Assembly: GCA_034698045.1 (NCBI GenBank)
Contig: JAQGAU010001150.1
Span: forward strand, 1 to 21,118
Direction of reading: 5' to 3'
Source of the DNA: Paramacrobiotus richtersi
Taxonomy: Eukaryota; Tardigrada; Eutardigrada; Parachela; Macrobiotidae
DNA: 21,118 nucleotides
A program made the translations under genes and the position numbers. The notes beneath the pieces were generated by a model, which was not told the DNA's origin, did no database searches, and worked only from the letters and a program-made list of their open reading frames with translations. Numbering within the stretch: position 1 is the stretch's first letter; every line of letters begins with the position of its first letter. Of the stretch, positions 1 through 10,060 are shown one piece after another.

Positions 1-350
1 AATGTTAACGTACTGGGACAAAAACACCTGGGACAGATTTGATCCCCACGATCTGCACACTCTGAAAATATGGAGCACTTATTTTCATAAGCTGTCAACC
101 AGTGACCCAGTCACACGAAAGACAGTGTACCCTGTAAGATCTGTCCTGTTTATACTGTTATTGTGAAGGTTAATCTATGACAGTAAGGTTTTCTTAACAT
201 TTAGGCATGCTCGCTCTTCCGCTGGATCGCTTACGTCTTCATGGCTTGCTGGTCGTGGACTTCCAAATAACTGCAGACCTCTAATTTCAGCTCGGTTGGA
301 AGATCACGCATTCCGTATTCGTCGCTGGACGCAGCAAAAGATAAAGACAT
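1..350 (-). CDS. F-box family protein, copy 1 (5' part, runs off left edge)
   Basis: Two exons are visible: exon 1 at 350-235 (ATG at 350-348, donor GTAAGC) and exon 2 from 61 down to the window edge (acceptor TTTTCAG). They join in phase 2. The product begins MSLSFAASSDEYGM and continues into an F-box at about residues 17-55, with the pattern LPTELKLEVCSYLEVHDQ and then VCRSWGSNLS in exon 2. By family knowledge the F-box binds Skp1 and places the protein in an SCF ubiquitin ligase. This copy keeps the canonical LP at the F-box start, where copies 2 and 5 have LA. The start is 4 codons shorter than in copies 2 and 5, but the rest aligns without gaps. No lesion is seen in the visible part. The C-terminal region lies outside the window, so whether the whole gene is intact is unknown. 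Confidence 0.75.
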
Positions 351-1370
351 TAGGAACGCTGGACTTTATCGGGGAAAAAGTGTATACAATTTCGAGGAAG
401 GAAAGTGTACACACCAAGATGCGGGTACAGATCTCTGGAATTGTGAAAGACAATCTTGAATCGAGTAGCACGATTGACTGGTGTCAGGCCAGTGGCCCAC
501 TTACGCTGTGGCGAGGCTTAATTGTTAGGGGGGACTATCTTGAATGTGCGATCTAGGAATCGCAGAATCTGCCAAATTTGTCCATAAGGACAAAACTAAA
601 TGCAGTTTAAATAATACACTGAGACATGCTGGCAATGATCTCTATGCAATACTGCCATTAAGTTTTAGCATACCTTCCAGGGGAACAACTTGGATTTGTG
701 GCTGCGCTCGCTACTCTTGTTTGAAAAACGCAGTGGCTCTTGCCCAGACTAACCCAGTGGTGTGGCGAGGCTTATTACAGGGGGACCGGAAGAGATTCAA
801 TAATGCCTGATATGTTGATTTTTAAACCTTCGAAGGTGCGTCTTGATATAAAACCATTTCATACACACTTTCTCCATGAAACACACAAATTAAAGTGGTT
901 AACGAATAAATAATAAAACCGAGACAAGCTAGCTGGCTGTTACTAAAGATGATACACTAGTAAATTCACAGTGCGTGTAAATCCCCAACGTTCTTAAGAC
1001 ACTGAGGATCAGCTCAGTTTTCCATAAAAATTAGAAGGGGCTCCGTTTTCCGTAGAAGCCTCTTCAGTTTCCTGTACTGAACTCGCACGGAAGGACTGAA
1101 AGTGACACAGTCGGGCGTTTGATTCAGTTCCTTCCTGTGACCTTTGTCACTTACCATAATTGAGGCGCGATTTACCGACTGAGCGATCGAGGAGATATTT
1201 AAGTCTTAGTGCTGATGAAATTTTTTCAGCTTTTTTTCCAACGTTTTTGGCGATCATACACACGCACATCAAAGAATACGTAGAAGTATTGTGCATTGCT
1301 CTCGATTGCAGACCGCATCGTATAAACCGACAACAAACAACCGGTACAAAAGCTCACACAATCAGACTAG
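351..1370. other. Intergenic: upstream flank of F-box copy 1 and downstream side of the transporter
   Basis: No gene is supported here. The part next to copy 1 holds two related stretches (about 505-536 and 755-787) that share GTGGCGAGGCTTA followed by a G-run. A similar stretch lies upstream of copy 5 near 19627, so this is the family's 5' flank in partly duplicated form. A small inverted repeat (1088-1100 with 1122-1135, GGAAGG.ACTGAA against TTCAGTTCCTTCC) lies about 240-280 nt downstream of the transporter stop and may be part of its 3' UTR. I saw no AATAAA on the minus strand between 960 and 1370. Confidence 0.4.
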
Positions 1371-4300
1371 TTACTGATGCCCAACGGGCTCATCACTCTC
1401 CGCATTCCACGCCTGCGTCTCCCCGGACGCAAACACCGCATAAAACAGCATCGTAAACAACCGAATACCCCCGGAAATGTAAAAAATCAGTCTCCAATTG
1501 GAAATGGTGTGTCCATCCTCTCCGGCGGTGATCAGTCCAACCGTATAAGGGGAGATGATCCCTGGGACGTTGGCCAGGGTGTTGGAGATGCCGAAGATCA
1601 TGGAGGAGAACACCGGGGATAGATCGATACTGTTGACCTGGTAGCTGCACTGGGTACACCCGCTGATACCCGTCGATAAGGTTAGCAGTGCTATCACCGT
1701 CAGGGAGTCGCAGCCCACATACCCGACGGCCACCAGGGCGACGGCGGGGAGGAGGTTGCCGATGGTGTTGAAGACCTTGCGGACGGTGGTGGTTGACATG
1801 TAGCGATTCTCACGTAGGAAATCTGGAAACAAAATAAAAGCTTAATACTGCTTGAAATTGTGGAAACCATTCTAGTACTGCTGAGAACACGAAAAGGTCA
1901 CTAATCAGTTATGACCCGCTTGTTGATGACCACTAAGGCTTCTACCACCTGACGGCAGTTGTCTATCAAAATCCCTGGGAGGAGCCTCTCTTATGAATGG
2001 CTGTTTCTAATCGACCAATGACACGACTGCCGCCCGTAGATTCTTCCAGCAATTCGCTACCAGTAATTTTTTTCCATTTTTTCTTCTTTTGCAAACGCAG
2101 TTTATGCACGCTAATATGGTGATATCCATAAAGCTGTAAAATATGATTGTATTTCCTAAAGATGTACCTGCACAGTAGCCCGCCGTTATTGACACGATCC
2201 ACAACGCCACATACGGCAACGCCGAAAACAGCCCATTGGCCGACAGATTAAAATGGAGGATATTCTTCATATACGTCGGCAAGTTGGTCAGCAGCGTGTA
2301 ATTCCCCCAATTCTGTCCGAAATGCGAGAGCATCATGGCCCACACCGGGGCGGACGTCATCAGCTGCCGCCAGGGCACCTTCCGGTCCCTGATGGCCCGG
2401 GCGTGCTGGGCGGGGTCCACTTTGTCTTTGTTTCCGGTGATGAGGCTCAGCTCGTGGCGGGAGAGACGCGGGTGCTTGAAGGGGCTGTCGTAGATGAAGA
2501 TCTGCCAGAATAACCACCACACGGCGCCGAGGGCTCCGAACACGTAGAAGACGGATTCCCAGCCCAGGTTGTGGGCCATGAAACCCGACGCCAGGAAGAC
2601 TGTCGAATGAAGAGGAAAACTATCGCAAAAGCCTCGCTTTCTGCTTGCAATACGAATGGAAAGTTTTTTTCGTATTCATATAAATATTTGCTTTATTTAT
2701 TTATTACAAAAAGTATTATTACCGATTATTTGGATGTACACAATTTCTTACAAGTAAAACGTATCGTGTAAATATAGCAAAACACTGCGAATAAAAATGG
2801 ATAAATAATTCAAATAATATTTCAATTTCCAAATAAATCATCTCTGAGGTCAATAATTTATCTCTAAATCGGAATGTTAATTTAAATAATTAGCCGTCCT
2901 TTATTGTCAGCATTTTGCTGTTTTCTAATTATTTATATTCCTTTTTCGTTTTTTCTGTTTAAAAAATAAAAGCTTTTTCTCTAACGTACCCACGACGTTG
3001 CCAATTGGAGCGCCGGCATTAGCCAGCGTGGATAGTTTGGTGCGTTCATAAGCGGGACTCCATTGAGCTAACATTTGCTGTAGTGCTGGATAACAAAATC
3101 CCTAAAAAACCGATATTAATATGTATCGATTATAAATTAATTAATAATCGAAAGATGCGACGGCCTTAGAAACACTGGCCATTTGCATGTTTATACTTCA
3201 AACTGATACATAAAAAGGAATTTATTAATAACATTATAATATTAAGAAATTGATTTCAAGCGAACCTTTTTTAAAAATTAATTTGACGGAATTTATTTGG
3301 GTAATTTTTGTTTACCGTGGTTAATCCCTGAGCAATCCGGATGGCCATAAGCAGACCGTAGTGGACATGGGCGGCAACTGGCGAAACCAGCGCCAAGATG
3401 CTGCACAATAGAATTCCCACGCCGAACTGCATTTTACCGCCATACTGTTTGGCCAGCCAACCGCCCAGCAGCTGTGTGGCGATGTAGCCGTAGAAATAAG
3501 CGCCCAACAATTGTCCTTGTGTCGCCGAATCCCAATCAAACTCCGGACCCTTCACAACACGCCAGAAGGGTACTTTACATAATATACTTTAGTACAAACT
3601 TGGCTGTATTTAATTTCTCGATTAAAAAAAATATGACTGAAATATTTTCCGCTAGAATCTGGTTAAATTTAGCCTTTTCTCACATGAGGATAAACGTAAT
3701 ACGATAATGCCCTTTTTACCAGTGCCACTTGAAAGTACAGACGATTAAACTGAAATAATTGTTCTTTTTAGGTCTTGAAGTAATTAATTAAATCTTAAAA
3801 ACCATTAAAAAGTTGGTCATGGTGATGATGTTTGCGGCACCGGCTACGGACGGTATCCAGAAGTAATTTCAGGATTTTTGTTTATTAAATTTAACATAGT
3901 TTAATCAGTTCATTAAATCAAATTTATTTTAATAAATGTACTTAAATATTTTTATTGATTTTTTTCAAAACAATGTAATACGAAAGCCTGGCATAAACCA
4001 TTAAAAAGTAATTTTATTTTAAATTATTGAGTCTTTTTCACATTATTTATACCAACGGTCATTTGTTATATTACTGTGTGTGAAATGGACGAACTTGAGT
4101 TTGTATGGTCAGCCAGTAAATCCTCCGGATACGGACACACGTCCAGATTTGGCTTTACAAGGGAGCTGGTATGGTTATGCAGGGAACTGTTCCATGTCAA
4201 ATTTCCAGTGTTACTCAGCTGAATATTTGGCGCCGCGTTCGTGGAGACCATGGCCACGATGGCCATGGACAGGTTGATGCGCATCGTGTAAATGTTGAAG

Positions 4301-5039
4301 ATGCCCAGCAATCCCATAATGGCCACAAAGTGCCGCTGACCCGGCCGGCAAAATCCACCTAATTAGCATGTTTATGCGGTCAGGCGGTTGTCGAAGGTAA
4401 ACGTGGAACTTTAACATAAATCTCAGTTTAATTAACGATTTATATAATTAGATATTATACCTAAAAGTTTGTCTCTTTCTCTAATAAATAATATTTTATA
4501 AATTATTAACTGATTATGTTAAAGTGACTACCATTCGTTTAGGTTTTTACACCATAATTGTATTTTGATGTAAAATTAGTAGATATATTGGTTAGTTCTT
4601 TTAAATAAAAGTATTAACACGTAACAATAAACAAGCAGCAACAACAATTAATAAACAAGCCTGTCTAATTTATTATTATCTACACAAATGCTGCAGTTGA
4701 TGTATAAAATAAAACGGGAAATAATGCACATTAAATATACCGACAGCATACAAATAAACCGAAGCGTCCTAATGGAAAATGTATAACAAATGTTTTTTCT
4801 TTATATACCAATGTCTTTATTTCCTCTGAATGACAAATATGATACGTGCATTACCACACAGAGATTCATATGCTAATTGTAAGATGATATGCACTGTGTA
4901 ATTACCCTAAATATGTCTATAACTTTTTACACTACAGCATAATGGATTTACCGGTCTTATCGACGTCTGCCGCCAGATGTAGCTCGTAGCTGTTGCGCTT
5001 TTTATTATCACAGTCCATTTGCTCCATATTTGTCGACAT
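1371..5039 (-). CDS. SLC17-type anion/phosphate transporter (major facilitator superfamily), complete, six exons
   Basis: Exons in order are 5039-4952, 4358-4075, 3549-3316, 3101-2990, 2599-2168 and 1822-1371. All junctions are GT-AG and the phases agree (1, 0, 0, 1, 1), giving 1602 nt and 533 aa. Residues about 36-64 form TM1 (GIFNIYTMRINLSMAIVAMV). The TM1-TM2 loop (about 65-124) carries four N-glycosylation sites (NLT, NSS, NHT, NSS). Then comes the family signature FDWDSATQGQLLGAYFYGY...GGWLAKQYGGK. Exon 4 holds YPALQQML.QWSP..ER.KLSTL.NAGAPIGNVV. The C-terminal half has STTTVRKVFN, NVPGIISPYTVGLIT and the closing ASGETQAWN. Length and motif order match SLC17 (sialin, vesicular glutamate and Na/phosphate-type carriers). 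The substrate cannot be told from sequence. The start is the first of three close in-frame ATGs (5039, 5027, 5018). The protein would be a 12-TM carrier of the plasma, vesicle or lysosome membrane. Confidence 0.93.
3550..4074 (-). other. Transporter intron 3-2 with an unexplained less AT-rich island
   Basis: AT-rich intron between exons 2 and 3. Around 3815-3862 there is a short, richer segment that on the minus strand reads GAANIITMTNFLMVF after a possible AG. It is not needed for the reading frame and its donor side is poor (GTTTTT), so it was left out of the gene model. It may be a lost or alternative mini-exon. The chosen acceptor at 3550-3551 is preceded by a short pyrimidine-rich stretch only; an alternative acceptor at 3573-3574 would break phase. 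Confidence 0.45.
4359..4951 (-). other. Transporter intron 1
   Basis: AT-rich intron between transporter exons 1 and 2, with donor GTAAAT and acceptor TTAG. No conserved coding segment was seen in it. The first 16 intronic bases next to the donor (AAATCCATTATGCTGT, minus strand) are also present, with one change, beside the orphan exon at 20343-20441. Confidence 0.7.
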
Positions 5040-5674
5040 GGATTTGCCGATTAATATGTATGTAATTACATAAATAATGTAAACGGATATTATTTATGTC
5101 ATAATCCACAGTTTATAATAATACACATTCCAGTCCATGCGGCAAAAGTCGTATAAACAATATGGATGGCAAATTACATTAAAACATTAGAGTAGATACA
5201 ATTTAAGCAAATATGTGCACACGAACTGATGAATCTCTTTCATGCAAATAAATTAACTGAAACTGCTACGTTTGTCCCCGGATAATACTGCGTTACCAGC
5301 ACTGGTAAGTAATGAATTCATCATCAGCGGAAAACAAAAATGTGTGCCAGATAATATTGTCGAGGTACACCAGTACACGATGCATCTGTACAAGTGTATG
5401 TAAAGGTTATCACTTTCACCTGCTTTAGTTGCGCAAGATATGTAGTTGATGAATATCAAGTATGACAGCTGATTGGCCCTATCAGTCGAGAGATAACATT
5501 TACTTGCAGCTGTCAAGCGCTACATCAAACAATAAACTTGTAAATCCCGCAGAAAGAAAGGTCAGGCTAGTGTATATGTGATTCGTTGCTTGCACGTCGG
5601 ATAATTGCACTTGGGAATTTGTAATGCTTCATACGTGGGTTAATCGCTGAACGCTGATGCTCTTCCCTGCAAAA

Positions 5675-5692
5675 GTCTGAGTATACTCAGAC
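5675..5692. repeat. Perfect 18-bp palindrome
   Basis: The sequence GTCTGAGTATACTCAGAC reads the same on both strands. It sits at the left edge of the AT-rich tract. Confidence 0.85.
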
Positions 5693-5855
5693 ATAAAAAA
5701 ATGTATATGTATGAATATATATAAAAATAAATAAATATATATAAAAAATAAATAAATATTTAAATAAATAAAAAAATATATATATAAAAAAATATAAATA
5801 ATTATAGTAAATAATCATATATATATATAAATAAATAAAAAAATATAAGTATGCT
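5693..5855. repeat. AT-rich simple-sequence tract
   Basis: About 160 bp made almost only of A and T, with degenerate units of the ATATAA, AAATAAAT and TATATA type. It is flanked by imperfect direct repeats (AGTATACTCAGAC near 5680 and AGTATGCTCACAC near 5849). Confidence 0.85.
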
Positions 5856-5860
5856 CACAC

Positions 5861-5898
5861 TCAAAAACTCTACGGATACGTATCCGTGGAGTTTTTGA
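5861..5898. repeat. 38-bp near-perfect palindrome
   Basis: The left half TCAAAAACTCTACGGATAC pairs with the right half with one mismatch (T against G across the axis). There is no loop, so as DNA it could form a cruciform. It lies at the right edge of the AT-rich tract. Confidence 0.85.
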
Positions 5899-6275
5899 AA
5901 AAATCTTGTTTTACCCATCAAATTTTATCATTTGTTTGGAAATCCGTTGTGTAGACTTCGTCTTGTACGGAACTGTACGTGCAGCCTGCCGCAAGAGTCA
6001 ACGGCAGCAATGCGTACAGAACGAACCGCAGATCGGCGTTCGCTACGAATCAGAAACAATTTTATCCAAATCCCCATAAATTTACAATCACCATAAATGT
6101 TTCCAGTCTCTTTGCAGTGTGGAAAACTGTGTGTGACCACCGGCCAGCACGCGAAAATATATCATAATACGTGATATTAGCTATACAAGACGGCATTTCC
6201 GGTGCGTAGTGGCGTCGATATCTCTTACGTACCCAGAACCACCAACTGTGTTGAATGTTTTTTGTTTTTTTTCAG

Positions 6276-6460
6276 AATGCTGTACAAAACTTGGACACAT
6301 TTACACTTTCCATGACATGAGACTGAAGAGTCAGATTCAAAAGCTTCCTACCAGTGGTACTTTCATGATAGAAAGGGTGGTACGGAAACTTGCGGGAAAT
6401 AACCCGCGCAAAAAATTAAGAACGTTTCGGTGGTTTTACATCAAAGACATCAAGTTGTAA
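6276..6460 (+). CDS. Possible terminal exon of an unknown gene
   Basis: A strong acceptor-like stretch (a long T run ending in TTTTTTTTCAG at 6275) is followed by an open frame that ends with TAA at 6458-6460. It encodes about 61 residues, basic near the end (GNNPRKKLRTFRWFYIKDIKL region). I recognise no family and found no upstream exon, and no poly(A) signal follows before the foldback element at 6494. It could be a chance frame or a relic. Confidence 0.15.
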
Positions 6461-6485
6461 TTTTTCGGCCAAACGTGACGCACTA

Positions 6486-6493
6486 CATGGCGC
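6486..6493. repeat. Target-site duplication, left copy
   Basis: CATGGCGC, directly before the foldback element; identical to 7150-7157. Confidence 0.85.
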
Positions 6494-7149
6494 CATGGAC
6501 GGATTTAGCCATTTATTTTGGTGAAACCCTGTGTTATTTGGTGAACCATACGTCGGATCTTGTCGCCGATTTCATATCCGGAATCACCGCATTTTTCTGA
6601 TATTTATCAGCTACAAAAAACCAAACAAATTTTTTTGCTGTCGGGCCCTACCTTCTGGGTGGCGGTCAGGAACGGCGCCAGGAATATCGTTGTACGGGCA
6701 TACCGGTTCATCAGACCGAGAAACTAACTTTGGATTCGTGATCAGCGATACCGATACCATAAGAAACTGTTCTGAAAATTCAAAAACTCGCAAAAAAATT
6801 ATTTGCCCCCCATGGGGTAATCCTGTTCCCCCTGGGGGCTAAAACTTTTCTCCCGGTTTTCGAATTTCAGAACAGGTTCTTACGCAATCGATATCGCTGA
6901 TCACGAATCCGAGGTTAGTTTTTCGATCTGATGAACCGGTTTGCCCGTACAACGATATTCCTGGCGCCGTTTCTGACCGCCACCCAGAAGGTAGGGCCTG
7001 ACAGCAAAAAAATTTGTTGGGTTTTTTTGTAGCTGATAAATATCAGAACAAGGCGGTGATTCCGAATATGAAATCGGCGACAAGATCCGACGTATGGTTC
7101 ACCAAATAACACAGGGTTTCACCAAAATAAATGGCTAAATCCGTCCATG
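6494..7149. mobile_element. Foldback (long inverted-repeat) non-autonomous DNA transposon, 656 bp
   Basis: The left arm (about 6494-6795) and the right arm (about 6848-7149, reverse complement) are nearly identical over roughly 300 bp. Both outer ends begin CATGGACGGATTTAGCC. A short spacer carries two G/C blocks (CCCCCATGGGG and CCCCCTGGGGG), themselves able to pair. The element is bounded by an 8-bp direct repeat, CATGGCGC, at 6486-6493 and 7150-7157, the expected mark of cut-and-paste insertion. No transposase is encoded; the open frames in the arms mirror each other and are not genes. An 8-bp duplication is known for hAT-type and some other superfamilies, but the ends do not show the usual hAT CAG start, so I do not assign a family. 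Confidence 0.92.
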
Positions 7150-7157
7150 CATGGCGC
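7150..7157. repeat. Target-site duplication, right copy
   Basis: CATGGCGC, directly after the foldback element; identical to 6486-6493. Confidence 0.85.
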
Positions 7158-7676
7158 GGCCGAACCCGTGGGAATTTTTCACAACTGATTGCACATTCTC
7201 TTCATATTCAATTCTGCCGAACAACAAGGAAGCGCCAAGGTATCGTTGCAGATCTGGACGGGATGCTAACTTAGAGGCGTTCAGTTAAGTATAGTCCCAC
7301 GGATGGCAGCTTCGCACCATTGACCCCCTCCATGCTCTTTGTAATAAAAATATGAAAAAAACGAAATTCAAATTTATTGGGAAAACAAATAAAATTAGCA
7401 TATTCACAGTCAGAATATGCCCAACATTTTGATCATGGTTTCTGTCTTGAGAAACGTTAAATTCGTAACCGCTATCGAGTTTATCCAGTGCATCAGAAAC
7501 ACAACTTGATGCCTTTGTATCGAGCTACTTTTTTACGATCGGTAAAGGCAGAGATTTGTGCTGACAGTCGAGTTGAAGCGCCCGTACCACCGTACTTTCT
7601 ATCACAGTACTTCGAAGTACCGACGTCGATAGACACTGGGTACAGGTCTATCACGATTCGATCACGACGACGACTA
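7158..7676. other. 3' flank of F-box copy 2
   Basis: Downstream (minus-strand sense) of the copy 2 stop. A minus-strand AATAAA lies at 7378-7373. The region does not resemble the 3' flanks shared by copies 3-6, so the sequence just past the copy 2 stop has been replaced. A perfect 14-bp palindrome, GTACTTCGAAGTAC, lies near 7608-7621. Confidence 0.45.
7373..7378 (-). terminator. Poly(A) signal AATAAA for F-box copy 2
   Basis: AATAAA on the minus strand about 300 nt past the stop. It is placed by position only; cleavage site not visible. Confidence 0.4.
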
Positions 7677-9207
7677 TCATGGGACGGAAAGGCAGTACAG
7701 GCGATGCAGCGCTTCCATGGTCAGTTTGTTTAAGGTCAGAGGGTCCAGCTGTTGTAGAGCTGATACATCGACTGCTTCTGCGTTGACAGAGACCCCTTCG
7801 TTCAAGCTGCAAAGAATGAACGCTGTATTAAATATACATACTGTCGTATTAATAATTAAATAACGTCGTATTTTTTATTTTGTTGCTGTTTTTGAGCCTT
7901 GTTCAGGATTACGTACGACCAGAATATTCATTAAACTAATTAATATGTCATTACCAATTATGATTTTAAGGCAGGTATCCAGTTGACAGATTTACATCAT
8001 GCCTTATACTTTACATAATTCATTTCCATAGCTCCATAAAATACTGACTTTTTAATTAAAATAATTCGCAATACCGACAATACCGTAATACCATCATTTA
8101 AGGCATTAGTGACTTTTCAGTAAAATCATTCTCAAAACCGACAATACCGTAACACCATAATTTAAGGAATTAGTGATTTTTTAAGTAAAATAATTCCATA
8201 GAAAAAACCCCCTACAAATTACATAAACAAAAACACAACTTTGGGATTCGATGTTGTACCTTTTGATGTGAACTCCCAATAGCCGCCATTCGTTCAGCCC
8301 TGCATCACTTTCCTTCCAAGCGTTATACAGCTGCACGACATCATTCCGCACCTCTGGACTCACTTCCGGGCAGTCCCTATTCAACGCCATAGCCAACGAC
8401 TGATAGTGCTGACACGGCGGCTGGCTACTGTCGAAGACATGTCGGGACAGGATGATCGGGAGTTTCTTCCGCATATTCCCGCCACATATTCTCTCCATGA
8501 GCGGGATACTGCAGGGCATCTCCGGATGCCACATGGTCCCAGCCAACACATTCTGTATCGTGTAATCCTCCAGAATCAGGTTTTTCGTGGCGGAGATCAA
8601 GTCATACATTCCACATCCTTTCATGGTGTCGGGATTCACCCACCAATACACCGAGAACATCTCATGCACCGTGCAGTCCCTGAGAATCAGGATTAACTTG
8701 GCCTCCTTTTCCCGGATAACTTTCGTTATAATAACGAACTGATAACGCTCAATATCCAAGTTGCGTAGAACCAAGACCTTGGTGTTTTTGTGCAGATGGA
8801 GATTCAACGCATGTTCCAGACGATTCTCGGATACCGTTAAGAAACTGTGATACTTTTCTTCAGCGGTTTCATCGTAAGGATCCAGTCGCTCTGGCCTGTC
8901 GGGTTGGTTGGGTACTTTGGAAACATCCAAGTCAACGTATTTCGATAAGAACGCTACTGACAGATTGGCTCTCCACTGCTTGCATACCCTGAAGATATGA
9001 AGATGATCACATACTACCAATATCTTCAACGACAGTTTTCATCAAACATCCAGATGCGCTTGCCATTCAGGCTGCTTACCTTCGCATTGCTAGTTGATCG
9101 GGGACCTCCAAATAACTGCAGATTTCCAATCTGATCTCGGCTGCGAGATCCTGCATTCCGCATTCGTCGCCGCACGCAGGATCAATAGCGATATTCACTG
9201 ATGACAT
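7677..9207 (-). CDS. F-box family protein, copy 2 (apparently intact)
   Basis: Exons are 9207-9080, 8988-8260 and 7806-7677, all GT-AG (acceptors CTTCAG-like and TTTGCAG; donors GTAAGC and GTACAA), phases 2 and 2, giving 328 aa. The start ATGTCATCAGTGA is shared with copy 5. The F-box is split between exons 1 and 2 (LAAEIRLEICSYLEVPDQ, then VCKQWRANLS). Further on come LEHALNLHLHKNTKVLVLRNL, LILRDC, EMPCSI, LPIILSRHVFD and CPEVSPEVRNDVVQLYNAWK, all shared with the sister copies. This copy lacks about 20 residues present in copies 4 and 5 before the KYHSF segment. Exon 3 keeps LNKLTMEALHRLYCL but ends at SVP with TGA, whereas sisters continue GQRYDG and more. The predicted role is an SCF ubiquitin-ligase adaptor; the C-terminal region is not a repeat type I recognise (not evident WD40, kelch or canonical LRR). 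Confidence 0.85.
8046..8200. repeat. Tandem repeat of about 65 bp in intron 2 of F-box copy 2
   Basis: About 2.3 units start at 8046, 8111 and 8175. Each contains GA(C/T)TTTT...AAAAT.ATTC followed by ACCGACAATACCGTAA and TTTAAGG.ATTAGTGA. The tandem lies wholly inside the 453-nt intron and does not affect coding sequence. Confidence 0.8.
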
Positions 9208-9530
9208 TGTGGAAGCGGTAAACCTAATGTGGAACCGAACGGAGCAAGTTTAAGATCGCATATGGAAGAAGCGAGGAAGACCGCGAAGTGTCAAAGTTGG
9301 AAAAATATGAACAGCACTTCTTGCTGGCTGTCTTCACTTGTGCGGGCCATACGGCAATTGGCGAGGCTTCCTACCACACGGTAGCAGTTAGGTGTACAAC
9401 TGACAGTTGTTCTTCCGCAGTATGCTACGATTATGCAGTTTCACGGTATATACGTATCGCTGATAAAACAATTAAAATTTAAGCTAAAAAACAATGCTAT
9501 ATTTCCGGAAGATGCCCGTGCGAGAAGATG
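9208..9530. other. 5' flank of F-box copy 2
   Basis: Proximal upstream region of copy 2. It shares patches with the region upstream of copy 5 (19477-19650), such as CAAAG(T)TGGAAAAAT and CTTGCTGG, so the promoter side has been duplicated along with the gene. No TATA box could be chosen with confidence. Confidence 0.5.
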
Positions 9531-9765
9531 TTCAGTGTCGAAAACTGCTCCCGCTAAGTTTGTGCCTTGTACATGGTAGTTGTCAAGCTCTTTCCCCATT
9601 ACTACCAAGAGCGCAAATCCACATTTCTGCATACTATACAGAATCTGACACCTCCAATGAGTCTTACAATCAGAAATTTCCTTTAACATCCTCTTTCAAA
9701 CTTCTCATTTATTTGAACATTTGTTCAGTACACTTCCTCTTGCGCGCCTTTATCAAAATCTCGCG
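9531..9765. repeat. Duplicated noncoding block, copy A (upstream of F-box copy 2)
   Basis: This block aligns over its whole length with 16898-17135 upstream of copy 4. Shared marks include CGAAAACTG, GAGCGCAAATCC against CAGCGCAAATCC, CCTCTTTCAAACTT.TCATTTATTTGAA and CTTCCTCTTGCGCG. The same distance class from the gene suggests it was copied as part of the 5' flank. Confidence 0.8.
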
Positions 9766-9892
9766 TACGTTCAAAATCAACATTGTACGTTGTAACTCTC
9801 TCAGACCACGTTTCCGCTGATTCACAAAGGTACATAATTATAATGTTCTGTTTTATTTAGAATGGTATAAGTGCTTTGCAGTATAAAAATAG

Positions 9893-10060
9893 GATACATT
9901 TGTGCTTAAGCGTATGGTTTTCTGCCAAACATGTGCACAATTACGTAGTATGATAATAATATCAGTGGTTAGATTATATTGCCACAAAACACCAGTAGAA
10001 ACTATTACACTGTTACAACACGTATTCGAAATTTCAAATTACAGTACTCGTAACAAATCA
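9893..10060. repeat. Orphan copy of the F-box 3' flank
   Basis: The segment aligns with the 3' flanks at 15150-15310 and 17455-17610: ACATTTGTGCTT, then CCAAACATGTGCACAATTACGTA, then CAGTAGAAACT...TTACAACACGTATTCGAA. No exon 3 follows it. Copy 3 has its own 3' flank further right (10780-11015), so this is a remnant of another unit or of a partial duplication. Confidence 0.7.

Larger units (their letters stand above)
5040..6275. other. Gene-poor region upstream of the transporter
   Basis: The transporter promoter and 5' UTR should lie in the first few hundred bases, but no clear TATA box or initiator could be chosen among the many AT-rich stretches. The open frames here are short, lack splice context and match nothing I recognise. 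The right part holds an AT-rich simple-sequence tract framed by palindromes, described separately. Confidence 0.4.

Noticed and set aside
296..810. Plus-strand open frames upstream of copy 1
   Set aside because: They overlap the antisense of exon 1 and flank duplicates, and show no codon bias or domain.
3550..3574. Alternative exon 3 start at 3572 in the transporter
   Set aside because: It would need a phase-1 donor in exon 2, while the best donor (GTAATA at 4074) leaves phase 0, which fits the acceptor at 3551-3550.
3815..3862. Extra transporter exon in the intron between exons 2 and 3
   Set aside because: It is not required for phase or motif continuity and lacks a good donor; adding it would lengthen the TM1-TM2 loop without support.
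6531..7112. Similar open frames of 60-103 codons on both strands
   Set aside because: They are the mirror-image readings of the two arms of the foldback element and have no coding features.
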